DNA of 64,000 nucleotides from Saccoglossus kowalevskii (Eukaryota; Hemichordata; Enteropneusta; Harrimaniidae), in contig NW_003148770.1 of NCBI RefSeq assembly GCF_000003605.2, positions 686,973-750,972 on the forward strand, read 5' to 3'. Shown here piece after piece: positions 27,001 through 38,583 of this stretch. Both the position numbers and the translations under genes were made by a program. Under the pieces are notes generated by a model that saw nothing but the letters and a program-made list of their open reading frames with translations, ran no database searches and had not been told where the DNA came from. How positions within the stretch are numbered: the first letter of the stretch is position 1; the number at the start of each line of letters is the position of its first letter.

Positions 27001-29148
27001 ACTCGTTGATCTGCGCAACAGTCAAAGTAGCCATCTTTGCTTATATGAGACCCATAAATCTCGCAACTACCGCACTTTAAATATCTGTTCAGACTTGGTA
27101 ATTGTATGAATAATTGCTTGTTTATTTTAGTTTGAATTTTTTTTCTTGAAACTCATCTCATTAACATAATGTGCAGACATCACTACATTGATGATTAGAA
27201 CTTGATAATTGTACTTTGAGACATGAATAAAGCTGGCAGATTTGAATTTGTTTAAAATTAATTAACCTAATACCTAGAGAGACTCTGCACAAGAAGATTG
27301 AAACAATACATGAATGACAGGAATGTAGGACACGAATGTTTGACAATTGTAGCATTGTTTGGTATTGTTTTAAACAAATTAATTGTTAAGACAAAAAGGA
27401 AAGCAACTTGTCTCTACATGTAATCAAGTCTTTAATATATCTACACTGTTCATCTCGTTCATTTTATCAGAAACAATAGTACAGTTCTGAGTCATGCTTG
27501 AATACTCTTCGGCTGGTTTATTTGTTGGGTTTTTGACCCATTCAATGCTTTATCATTAATTTCCATAACAATATAAAGTTTATCACGACCGTACTGCTTC
27601 ATGAATTATTCATAGTATTTTCAACCAATGGGAATATGCCACACCATGTCAAGTCAGTCTCGGCGTGGGAAGACATGCCAAAGAAAGAAAGTTACAATAC
27701 CCCCTAGGTTACTATTATTTTGAACAAGAACCACGTTAAAAGTTGCAGACATTCCGATGTGTTTCTGAGATTGTTTCAACAATCAGGTGGTTATTTTACG
27801 GAATTAGTATGAAATCTACAAGATTTACGTCACGAAAGGAATGTTCATGTAATCCAACAATCTATGTGTAGCCTAGACAACGGTCACGGTTGTTCGGTCT
27901 ATAATTGCCACTGGAAAACAATTCCCAGATGAATCATATTTTAAAATATAAAATCTTACATTCTTAGCATCATGTCCCAAGTGATGTTGATAAACTATGA
28001 AAGGAGGAGCCACCAGAACGCGGTCTAGGGTCTTGGCAAAGAACAAGGAACCTATGAACTGATCGACCTGGTTACCAAAACGTCCTGAAAGTGAAGAAAA
28101 GGAAAGAAAATTATGCTTACATTTGGCGCTAGGTGGATCGGTAGCTGTATGCCGTGACCGTGAGATTTTTTGCCGCAGGGGTAGTCAATGAACGGAGGAA
28201 TAGCTAGTGTTCGGTTGATCGTTTTAGCGAAGTAAAGTGAGCCAAGGAGTTGATCAACTTGGTTGGTGAAACGGCCTGTTAGTAGACAAATAAAACAGAA
28301 AAGAAACCGTTTAGACGGTGTTAATTTTACTATCAGTCTCTACCAAGTGTGAATAATTGGTGTGTAATGCAATTACTAATACATTCGGCATTTTGTCACC
28401 ATGGCCGATGTCAGTATCTTTACTAGAGACCAAATTGATCTTAACATAAAATAGCATGCATATATTTTCAGAAGGAATATATACTCGTGGATTTTATACA
28501 ATGCACTATTGTAAACATTACAACACCAAATAAAACGATTGTGGATCTGGGAAGCGTACACAACAGGGCGTGTCATCGATCATGGCACAGGTATCGGCGA
28601 AGTTCACAACATTACATGGACAAACGCACGGCTGTGCTACACGATAAGATTGCCGATCTTTCACTTCTAAGCATAGTTTTTAATATATTTCGTAGTATAC
28701 ATTTAAAATTACAATTTAAATTCCAAGATTCAGGTGCGTGTTGCCCCACACCCATTTAGTAGTATGCAAATCGCATCGACCCGTTCAAACACGCCTTGAA
28801 CTGGTAATCAAATTGATATCATTACGTTCGACGCATTTAGCGAAAATATAAGAGGTAATTAATGTTTACATGATGGGGAATGTATCCGGCATAGATATGT
28901 GTACTCTGTGTAATACTGGTAATCAACGAAAATGAAGCCGCTTGCTGTATAGAATCCACAACTCTAACAGCTACCTGAATTACGCCTTCTTCGATTTATA
29001 CACGATGACATTACTACTTACCCATACATGGACAGTATAAAACATAACCTCTTGGATCCCATTCAATGGCTTTGCACACACTGGATGTTGCCATAAACGC
29101 GGCTAATACGAGAACGCTTCGAACGGCCACGCCTAGAACGCACGCCAT
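24003..29148 (-). CDS. POFUT1: GDP-fucose protein O-fucosyltransferase 1, 6 exon positions, 393 aa (403 aa with alternative exon 2B)
   Basis: ER enzyme (GT65) that transfers fucose from GDP-fucose to Ser/Thr of folded EGF repeats, notably Notch and its ligands. Exons (5' to 3'): 29022-29148; exon 2A 27960-28084 or 2B 28121-28275; 26121-26309; 25155-25469; 24570-24812; 24003-24185. All junctions are GT-AG and phases fit. A signal peptide spans about residues 1-27 (MACVLGVAVRSVLVLAAFMA...). Then follow YVLYCPCMG, GRFGNQ (43-48), GAPAQFPV, IHLRNGADW with R247 (human R240 equivalent), [35 protein letters not shown] (354-374) and a C-terminal HDEL (390-393). HDEL is a canonical ER-retrieval signal where vertebrates have RDEF. 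Length is close to human (388 aa). It is convergent with RIOK1. The duplicated exon 2 is described separately. The start codon is the first ATG, and it directly gives the signal peptide. Confidence 0.96.
26789..27080. mobile_element. Family B MITE in POFUT1 intron 2
   Basis: About 292 bp, from TTAATTAAAGCGCGGTAGTC to CAACTACCGCACTTTAA. The terminal inverted repeat AAAGCGCGGTAGT pairs with ACTACCGCACTTT. The core includes TTTGTGTTGATAAATATTGA and TTTTCCCACAATCCAATGCG. It is homologous in reverse orientation to 33688-33970. Confidence 0.85.
27960..28084 (-). other. POFUT1: POFUT1 exon 2A (canonical form)
   Basis: 125 nt, entering with one base carried from exon 1 (ATG G|GA) and leaving in phase 0 (AAG AAT|GTAAGA). 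It encodes GRFGNQVDQFIGSLFFAKTL, then DRVLVAPPFIVYQHHLGHDAKN. It keeps the canonical GRFGNQ loop and the YQHH of vertebrate POFUT1. It lacks the NRT sequon found at the equivalent place in human (N62). The acceptor is CTTCACTTTCAG. Confidence 0.93.
28121..28275 (-). other. POFUT1: POFUT1 exon 2B (tandem alternative copy)
   Basis: 155 nt with the same entry phase (carried G|GC) and the same phase-0 exit (CCA AAT|GTAAGC), and an acceptor CTACTAACAG. It encodes GRFTNQVDQLLGSLYFAKTI, then NRTLAIPPFIDYPCGKK and a longer tail ending LPIHLAPN. It shares 22 of the first 32 residues with exon 2A; 17 of those 22 shared residues use a different codon. The loop glycine is Thr here. It retains the NRT sequon but not YQHH. 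It is not a decayed copy: it is open throughout, with intact splice signals. Confidence 0.88.
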
Positions 29149-31828
29149 GGTTTTTCGGGGCTGAGAGTGTCTGAGTGAAAGTGACAACATGGACGAAGGT
29201 GATATTTATAACAGCCAGCGATGTACCACCTAACTTACTAAATATTATTTATCTATTGTGTAGACTGATTCAGGTACAACAAAAGACACGTCGGCGTGAT
29301 GGATATAAAGGCGACCTTCAAGAAAGGTACACGTCGTCGTACTCGATGATGATGATGGCGTGATAAGTGCAACGAAAGATTGGAGGGCCCAATACTCGGT
29401 AGCGGTACTGAGTTTGGCACTCGACGATGCTCTGCGAATTAATTGAGGCAAGACCAGACTAACCCAGAACAATTACAAAATTAGGCTAGTAAGAGATTAC
29501 TAGACTTACAGTCCCTCTTTATTAGTTGTCTGAGTAGTAGAGTACAAAATAAGGGGTCAGAAATCTGTTTAATCAACATCGACTTCTCACACTAAGCCTG
29601 TCTGCTTTAAATTGATATATACAATTCCGATTGTTCTGTAAAAGTCGGCCCTTCATTTAGTTTCATAAATAATATGTGTCAGATTCAAAGACAATTTCAA
29701 AATTTTATCTCAACACTGACGATCAGTGATATATATTACGGTGTGTAACGTCACAAAAATACAAATATAAAAGTGCCGGATTTACAGGTTATTTTCTTTT
29801 CGTAGTTTGATAGCCAATATTTTGTTGCTGACGTTTTCTATCTCGAGTAGGCACATCCAGATACCGTTACCGTCTGTTGTGGGCCCCGTATATGTATTCA
29901 CTGACAACTACGAACACACAATATACATATTATTTTCGGGTTTTATCAGGAGTTAATACGCCACTGCATTTAAATGCCATGGCTACATTATATCTACTTG
30001 GATGTAGATACAAATATATCAGAATCTTGTAAAGTTCAAGTTGCTGGACTTCTTCTTCCGAAAAAAGGTTATATGTGTCATAAATGATTAAGTGCATTAT
30101 TTAAGTTGCGTTATAATTTACTAATGTCTGTTCAATAGTTGTGATATTGGAACTGTTACGACAGTACCTGTTCCGGAGTCAAGGTTAGTGTATTTATATA
30201 CCTCGTAGACCTGTTTTCTAAAGTATATGGTGTATTCAAGCATAGCAAGCAATACAGTGACCATGATTTGGGCGACACAAACAAACTATAATAAAACTGC
30301 TTACTTTGAACCTTTTCAATAATAAAAATACAATATATAAACAAATACACATTAAAACCGTCTATGTCATTTTTATATAAACATTTTGGGGTGACACTGA
30401 TAGATTCGTTATTTATCGGAAATATGCTTTGAATGGTTGCCATCATAACACCGAACACACGGCATTGTGAATACTATGTCGAATCAAAGTAAGCATGTAC
30501 TGCGTACGTGGCTCGCGTATGGCACCAACTATCTACATGCCATTTCAGCGAATTTGACTCGATGCATGAATTAACCGAATTTTAATTTAGCTGCAGTAAA
30601 AACGATCTCACTTTATTAGTGACATCTTGAATTAGCGAAATTACATATTAGTTAGATTAGCATGCCAGCTAAAAGACACATTTTACAGCAATTTGTTGAA
30701 CTACGCCATCACCAGCGACACACGTTTAGCATCATGATTTTTACTTGCTTGCACCGCGCCACCAACAGTTATCAATTCTCTTACGTTCGTTTTTACGTGT
30801 TTGCGTTAATACGCAATGCAGACAAGAACAAATCTCAAGATTTAATTTTACACGAAGACAACATGTGGGAAATACGTGTATACTTCACCATTTAGAGAAA
30901 TGGGGACAGTCCAGTGGCGTAGTGTGACACCACGTCCTGGGATTTAAAAACAATTATTATGATTTTATTACTAAACTATATTATTTCCAACTCATTTTTC
31001 TTGCGAAGAAGTTTCTCACAGAATATATTGTAATGAGGTACCAAAAGTCTATAAAGTTGAAGAAAAATAATGTTTTATTTTTTTCACGGCAATTAAATAT
31101 GATTTCTTTTCAATCACGAACACAAAATTTAAAATGGCACTTTCATTCAAGTCCAAATAATAATGACTTGTGGCTGAATGGGCATGTTGATAGTACCGAC
31201 GTTGTTTTAACCACGGTTATTATACGAAGGTATCTCAGAGCATATGCATATTTTTTGATATGTTTATTCCACTTAACCCTTATACAAAATGACATATGTG
31301 GTACGTTTTTGTGTATATACATTGCGTATACACAAGTAAATACATCCTCGTTATAAGAATAATTGTTTCCGAAGAAACTCCTGTTTACTCATTTGCCGTA
31401 GCAAAGTTTTTTTTTCAGTGTGGAGTAAAATTATTGGGGTAATGACAGGACACAGAAAACACAGCAGTTTATTGACAGTTGAACAGATTTATTGCAATAC
31501 TAATACAATCATGGCAATGCTAGGCTTATATGCATTCAATTCGGACGGGAAGAGTGTCAATTACATCGTTACCATTCGTCAATTAAGATGCGCTATGACT
31601 GGATACTTTTTACATCCTGTCATATGGAGTTGGTTACATAATTGAGATGTATGATTGGGTGAGAGACCGAAGGCCGTCGTCTGTAATTGGTCTCATAAGG
31701 GAGACTTGTGATTGGGCAAGAAGTTAAATGTCGTATCTGAAATTGTCACCAAGCTTGGTGTTTTTGATTTCCAATATATTTTGGGTCATTATTATTTGAA
31801 ATCTCTTGCCATCGTCTAAATGGAGAAA
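29149..31828. other. Upstream of POFUT1; no gene seen
   Basis: About 2.7 kb of AT-rich sequence. The first few hundred bases must contain the POFUT1 promoter, but no TATA or initiator is convincing. The short open frames here have no recognisable motif and no codon structure that I trust. Confidence 0.5.
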
Positions 31829-32048
31829 ATGAATGGATGAATTGGAATTAATGAATGAATGAATGAATGAATTGGAACTTATGGGACTGAATGAATGAAT
31901 TGGAATGAATGAATGAATGGATGTGAATGAATGAATGAGAATGAATGAGAATGAATGAATGAATGAATGAATGAATGAATGAATGAATGAATGAATGAAT
32001 GAATGAATGAATGAATGAATGAATGAATGAATGAATGAATGAATGAAT
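31829..32048. repeat. GAAT tetranucleotide microsatellite
   Basis: An imperfect start (GAATGGATGAATTGGAATTA) runs into at least 25 pure GAAT units. Open frames across it read (IHSF)n on the minus strand and are periodicity artefacts. Confidence 0.97.
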
Positions 32049-32419
32049 ACTAAAATAACAAGAACCAAAAACGCAGCAGATGATCATTTAAATCTCACAA
32101 TACTTATATAAATCTGTGTGAACACGTACTTTATTTCTTATCACCGTCTTTGAATACATTTAAATAACTGTATGACAATGATTTTTTTTCAGTTATTCAA
32201 GTGATGTACAATCGTCGTATGTACTGTAGCGTAAACGGGACATGTGACCGTTATTGTAAGTATACTTATTTACATATCATAGCCCAAGTCGTGTAACCGT
32301 ACATGATACGTACGTGTCGTGTTTATTAGCAGACTAGTATTTAAAATATTTATTTCCATTTCGTATTCTGTTCCGGGGTTCCGGTTCAGCAGTATTCCAT
32401 GTACTAGTACTTCTGTGTA

Positions 32420-33291
32420 TTAAATAGATTAACGCTGCTCGGACCGATGAATATTATATATAGTAGATAATATTTGGTCATCGTTGTTAAAATAGCGAGA
32501 TGAAACGAATATTATCTACTATCGCCCTCAACGGTATTCAATGGATCGTACTATATCGCCCTCTCTGCAATATGCGCCGACGATATCACAGGAGAGCGAG
32601 CTGCAGATCAATTCGACTATCACAGTCTCAGTTACATAACTGTAGTTGAATGTGTGCTTGTAATTTCAGTAAAGTTTAAACAGAATACATGTAAACATAA
32701 ATATTGATATTATCTGTCTTATATTATCAGTCAAACTGGTGTACTTGCGATGAATAAATAAACGCTACTATAGACATCCTCACACAAGTCGGACATATAT
32801 TGAATACTATCGACGAGACAATCTAAGTACTGGGGTTACCATGTATAGTTATGATTATTATGGTACTTGTCGTGCTATGTAGATCGATCTGAAGCGATGA
32901 CGAAGCGATACTATGCAAGAAATGTACGGAAAATGCCATTAATATACGCTGAACTAATGTAATTATTTTCAATACTTCATGATTCATACCATCGAAAGTA
33001 ACTTATATGCTATTCTACTCTAACACTATGTTGGCGTGAAAGAAATATATATTATTACAAAGCACTGCACTAAAATGACGACAAAAATCCTTTTTCAATA
33101 CTAACAGTCATTCTGCAGTTGACGAACATATATTTTTTTATATAGAAGATAATACACTTTCTTCTATGCTATCGATAAAGAGCCATTGCTCGAAACGTCT
33201 AGCTATTTTTAATAGGTATTTAGGACTACGATTACCAAATATTATCTTCTATATATCATATTTATCAGTCCGAGCAGCGTTTATTTATTTA
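32420..33291. mobile_element. Inverted-repeat element, about 870 bp
   Basis: The left arm (32420-32477) carries AACGCTGCTCGGACCGATGA, ATATTATATATAGTAGATAA and TATTTGG. The right arm (33236-33291) is the reverse complement with few changes: CCAAATATTATCTTCTATAT...TTATCAGTCCGAGCAGCGTT. The arms are about 55 bp. The interior holds further copies of the arm motif (AATAAATAAACGCT at about 32754, AGAAGATAATA at about 33145), so it may be nested or internally duplicated. No protein is seen. Confidence 0.75.
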
Positions 33292-33687
33292 TAAACTACA
33301 ATTATGTATTTTTATAACTTTCTTCATTTGGTAATATGAAACATCATGCAAAAAAGTGTGTGAGAAATATTTCTTTCTCTTCGTTTGGGCATTGATTCTA
33401 TTTTTTGAATATTGTTGGATTTATCATTAAGTGAGTTATGTGCTATTACTCAATGACTGTTCCATAAGAAGCGTGCTAACGGCGCCGCTTATCTCTTGTC
33501 GGTCGAATGGTGAACAACTTACCCGTGAAAGTTTATTCTACTGAGTGTTATCAATCCCCGGGTGATTTACATAGTCTGAACTCCAATGTTTGATAACAGA
33601 AAAGTTGACAGGTGATTTTTTATGCTGAGAGAAAACGTTTGATTTTGACTCAATAGACAAATTCAACAGCACTGCATGTTGATACAT

Positions 33688-33970
33688 TTAAAGAGCGGTG
33701 GTTGTCGCGCCACTCGTGCGTGGAAGATGGATATCATATGAACAAAATGACGATTTTGACTTGCGCACACCAACTGAGACGTTACCAAACCTTGTAAAAA
33801 CTATGTAATTTCATTAGTGATTGGAAGGTAACGAAGAGGTTATCGGTCGCGCCAAGGTAAAAACTCGTACTCGTGATTTTCATTAGAAGAGCGCATCGGA
33901 TTGTGGGAAAATCAGTCTTTATCAACACAAATGTCGCACATGCGCGGCGCGACGACCACCGCCCTTCAAA
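33688..33970. mobile_element. Family B MITE, reverse-oriented copy
   Basis: TTAAAGAGCGGTGGTTGTCG at the left and CGACGACCACCGCCCTTCAA at the right. The reverse complement matches the 26789-27080 copy along its length, including ATTTGTGTTGATAAAGACTG and TTTTCCCACAATCCGATGCG. Confidence 0.85.
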
Positions 33971-34024
33971 GATTTATAGTTTCATGAAGTATAAATGAGC
34001 ATGGAAAAACTGAGACATCTCGCT

Positions 34025-34216
34025 TATATCCGTATGGTGAAGTCGTTATAATACTGACAAAATGGCCACTAAAATACAATCATTATTTGCTGGACAATTA
34101 GGCTGGTGACCCCCAACTCTTTTTCAACTCAATGTCGTTACATTGCCTTGGAGTACAGTGATTACCGTAATGATTCAATTCTGTGTGTTTGCATTTATGA
34201 GCAGGCTTCTACCATA
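34025..34216. mobile_element. Truncated copy of the 49-kb TTAAGGTAGAAGCC element (family D)
   Basis: GTCGTTATAATACTGACAAA, GGCTGGTGACCCCCAACT and ATTGCCTTGGAGTACAGT through to GCAGGCTTCTACC match the reverse complement of the left half of the element at 49062-49534. The other end is missing. Confidence 0.7.
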
Positions 34217-36230
34217 TCTTATCCCTAGATATCCCGGGAGTGGAATTTATTATAAAATGAATAAATTCTGTTTATTTTATTTTATGAGTAGACTTCTTCT
34301 TTATCTTTATTTTACTACTATCAACAGTACAGTCAGATACTAGTATTACACATAAGCATGTCTGAGGTCAAGACCAAGTATTTTCTCTACTATTTATGCA
34401 GACTGCTTTTTGCTGAAGTTAGTTTTTTTATGACAGCCGAAGAAAAAAACAACAACAGAAGATGGTGCAGCGAACTTTTTATAATGCTTTTAAATACGTC
34501 AGTTGCTCAGCAACATAATCCAATATGAGATTGCATATACAGCGATGCATTGTGGGTAATGTCAATATACTCCCGAAATCTATGATGTACGATAAACAGC
34601 TCAATATTCGGTGAATTGGATTAACCCGCACTGATTGCAAGCAAACAAGCGTTATTTTCCGTGATCAGTTTTTTTCGGGATGTGAAAATAAAAAAACATG
34701 GTTATCGTCGATCTCGCAACGCCAAGTAGTCAAGAGTGTTCGCATTCGGGAGGGGAACCCGAGGCGGAGGCGAAGATTACCAGATTTCTGTATTTACTCC
34801 GTTGTAGAACATCAAAGAGAATCAACCAATAGCTAGCAGCTAGTAGTTTGATAGTAAGTTTGATGACATTGTGTAGTACTGTTATGAACACTGGCGTTGA
34901 AGTCGCTATCATAACAGCACACCGCAATACCTAACTCGAAAGTACAAACGAACTGTGATCATTTTACGAATGAGATCATCGTTGTTGTTCAACCACAGAG
35001 GTAAAAATTACGGTTTCCACTGAATGAAATAAACCTCATCTTACGGTTCTCTTTCTCTGACCGTTGAAATGAATCTTCTCTCCGGAGAGATGTCCTGAAT
35101 ATATTCCATTACATGTAGGGTCATGACCTATAGATAACTTTATCCATATAATTACCGTCTTTTGTGCGTGTCTTGTAAACTATGATTGAAAAAGTTGATA
35201 CATTGCGTTTAACATCCTGCATCCAGTAACCATGGCAACAATTATCCTTTGTTCCCCCTAATGTAAGTCGTAAACCCCTATGAGCTCAGATAAGCCCAAA
35301 GAATCGCAAGCATTTTAAAAGATTTATCTACAAATAGATAACGTGAACATGTTCATTCCACGGTCTGCTAACAGCAAATCTATTTATTGTGTCGCATAGA
35401 CGCTGTTTGTAAACAAAGCGTTATGATTGCTAGAGACTGTTTCGTCTTATCAGTCCACTGCTTAACCCTTTTAATATAGCACGATAGAGCGCCACTAATT
35501 ACCATAAATTCAATGTACAACACGTGTATTACAGTAATGATATAACTTTACATATCATATCATTACTACACACTTTTAACTTTATGGCCCAAAGTTTATC
35601 ATCCGTTCATCGCAAGAGCGTTGTGTTACAAATACACCGTTTTACGTCACCGTTTCACGACATTGTTTTGCGTTCATGTTACGTCTTCAAATCAACTCAG
35701 ACCGTTGTAATTACATAGATCGTTTTTTTTTTTTTTTTTTTTTGTATACTGGATTACACACTGCTGTTTTTTTTTTAAATTGTATAATAAATAAAGAGTA
35801 ATAAATGAATAACATATTCCAAGTATAACGTTATTTATGGTGAATGGAACGTAAATGCGAGCTATTGTGAATCAAGTCAATGACGTCATTTACATAGATG
35901 AAGAGGGGTATTTAATTAACAAATTAAGTGGTTTTCAACGAAAAAATCGATATTTGTACCAAGGCAGTGTACATCTTGATGTAAGGGCAATGATGAATTA
36001 ACTTTGTTGGCGTCGGTGCGTATACCGTGTATACAGCGTCAATAATATGGCGCCAATAAATACCCCCGACTGAATACAGACATGTAATAATGTTATGTAT
36101 TATTGTAGTCATAATTGCATTAGACGCATATATCTTCCTTATCTATTTTAGATTTGATTTGTAAAATGGATTTCTAAGCAGGTGTTCCCCAAATTGATAC
36201 CTTGGCTGTCTAGTAAATATATCACAGGTT
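34217..36230. other. Intergenic, no gene seen; 21-T tract
   Basis: AT-rich unique-looking sequence. The only distinct feature is a poly-T run at 35723-35743. Nothing else is supported. Confidence 0.5.
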
Positions 36231-37087
36231 TTTACTTGGTGTATGGAAATACGTCGTACTAGACATTACTTGGTGTATGGAAATACATCGTACTAGACAT
36301 TACTTGGTGTATGGAAATACATCGTACTAGACATTACTTGGTGTATGGAAATACGTCGTACTAGACATTACTTGGTGTGTTGTAAATACATCGTACTAGA
36401 CATTACTTGGTGTATGGAAATACATCGTACTAGGCATTACTTGATGTGTATTAAATACATCGTACTAGGCATTTCTTGGTGTGTAGTAAATACATCGTAC
36501 TAAGCACTACTTGGTGTGTAGTAAATACATCGTACTAAGCACTACTTGATGTGTAGTAAATATATCGTACTAAGCACTACTTGATGTGTAGTAAATACAA
36601 CGTACTAGGCATTACTTGGTGTGTAGTAAATACATCGTACTAGGCATTACTTGGTGTGTAGTAAATACATCATACTAGGCATTACTTGATGTGTATTAAA
36701 TTCATCATACTAGGCATTACTTGATGTGTAGTAAATACATCGTAATAGGCATTACTTGGTGTGTAGTAAATACATCGTAATAGGCATTACTTGGTGTGTA
36801 GTGAATACATCGTATTATGCATTACTTGGTGTGTAGTAAATACATCGTAATATGCATTACTTGGTGTGCAGTGAATACATCGTAATAGGCATTACTTAGT
36901 GTGTAGTAAATACATTGTACTAGGCATTACTTGATGTGTAGTAAATACATCGTACTAAGCACTACTTGGTGTGTAGTAAATACATCGTACTAAGCACTAC
37001 TTGATGTGTATTAAATATATCGTACTAAGCACTATTTGGTGTGTAGAAAATACATTGTACTAGACATTACTTGGTGTCTAGTAAATC
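36231..37087. repeat. 35-bp minisatellite, about 24 copies
   Basis: Unit TACTTGGTGTGTAGTAAATA then CATCGTACTAGGCAT. The first units (to about 36420) are a distinct sub-type, with TATGGAAATACRTCG and AGACAT. Later units carry GTAGTAAATACATCG with GGCAT or AGCACT, so higher-order homogenisation blocks are visible. There are no unique spacers, so it is not a CRISPR. Confidence 0.96.
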
Positions 37088-38583
37088 AAGGTAAAGTGCG
37101 TTATTAACCCATAATGCATCATGGGACTTGCGATGTACTCTCGGGCAACCGCTGATAATTTAAATGCATTCCACGAGAACATGAATTTTGTTACATTCAA
37201 GTTAAGTTCACGAATAGTAACCGACCCTCGGGCAAGACCAATATTTAAAATTTTACAATCTTCGCCGGAAATCGCTGATGGAGCGTGTAGTTGATTCAAT
37301 TTATCCGGCGATATTTTGCAAATTGAGTCGATTATGCTAACTGCTGTTAGTTGGTTGATAAATAGACAGACGAATCGTGTAGCAGTCGTTGTCTGCGTTC
37401 ACGATACTCCGTAATTGGTGCCACGTTAGTACACATGAATAACAACAAACGTTTTGACCATGGACCTTGGGGCGTCAATGTAAAATTAGACTGTAGTTGC
37501 TCTCCTAATTCGCATTAATTTTCTGACTGATTCAAAATTCAAACACTTTGATACAAAATATTGACATGTGAAGAAAAAATACTATTTGACGGATTGCCAT
37601 TAAAGAAAACGCAAAGTTGATAACATTTTAACTGACACAGTGACAGTAACAGTGACGAGTTAATAAACAAGGCTTTTTTTAGCACGCATACAGCTTTCCA
37701 GGACAACAAGTCGAAATATTCAACTCGATGATTTAAAAATCTTTGAAATAGAATACATTCATATGTTTGTTGCCTTGCGTATAAATCTTTCACATGGAAC
37801 TGATTTAATGATCATCGGACTATAGCGTAGCTTATCGTTATCTGATATAATATATTATCGCGCTATTTTGGATAACATTAAAGTACAGACACTGCTGTTT
37901 TTCTCACCGAAAAAAACAACTACTTATCTTTGGTTCCTGACTGAGCTGACAACTTTCCTTGTATTCAACTATCATTTCTATCTGTATAGCTATGCAACAC
38001 ACGTAGTGACCCATTGGGACAAAACAAGCACATATCTCCAACATATCTCCTCGATAAAGATAACAGATTCAGAATTCTCAAATGCTTCGCTTCTTTGTTC
38101 TATGTACCCACGCCGTTCTTAGTTTTAAAAGGACTGCCCTTGCACGCCATGTTCGTGCTTTTTTCGTGTAAACACAGGAAGCATAGGAACTATATTAAAC
38201 TACGCACCTAGCCTGTATAAAGGTGTTGGCTAGTATATAGTGTATAAATAGACAAGGCATGAAGGTTTTACCGAGCACACATTTTTAAACTGGAAAAATG
38301 AACGGATGAAACGTCAAATTAATTTGCTTTCTAAAAAATACTAGTTTTAAAAGTAATATTTGCTCTTCTAAAATTTGCCAACGCCTAACCTTAACCTTAC
38401 TTTACCAATATTGAATATAATATATCAAGAAATTGACCCCATTGACGAATTCTGAGTGGTGTGTGCCGTTTTCCCGGCACAGTTGGAGGCATGTCCTATT
38501 TAGGATTTGTCATGCACCGATCACGAGAATAATTTAGCCACGCACGAATCAGTTAACAATGTACTCATTAACACATACACACA
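37088..38583. other. Intergenic, no gene seen
   Basis: AT-rich DNA between two minisatellites. Open frames at 37539-37793 and 37868-38122 lack recognisable domains. Confidence 0.5.

Noticed and set aside
27960-28275. Exon 2 duplication in POFUT1 as an assembly or haplotype artefact
   Set aside because: The copies differ in length (125 and 155 nt), at most silent sites and in the tail sequence, and are 36 nt apart. Collapsed haplotypes would be near identical.
31724-32087. Minus-strand open frames rich in (IHSF)n
   Set aside because: Translation of the GAAT microsatellite.
36231-37087. Regular repeats resembling a CRISPR array
   Set aside because: Units are contiguous without unique spacers, and the host genes are animal; it is a minisatellite.
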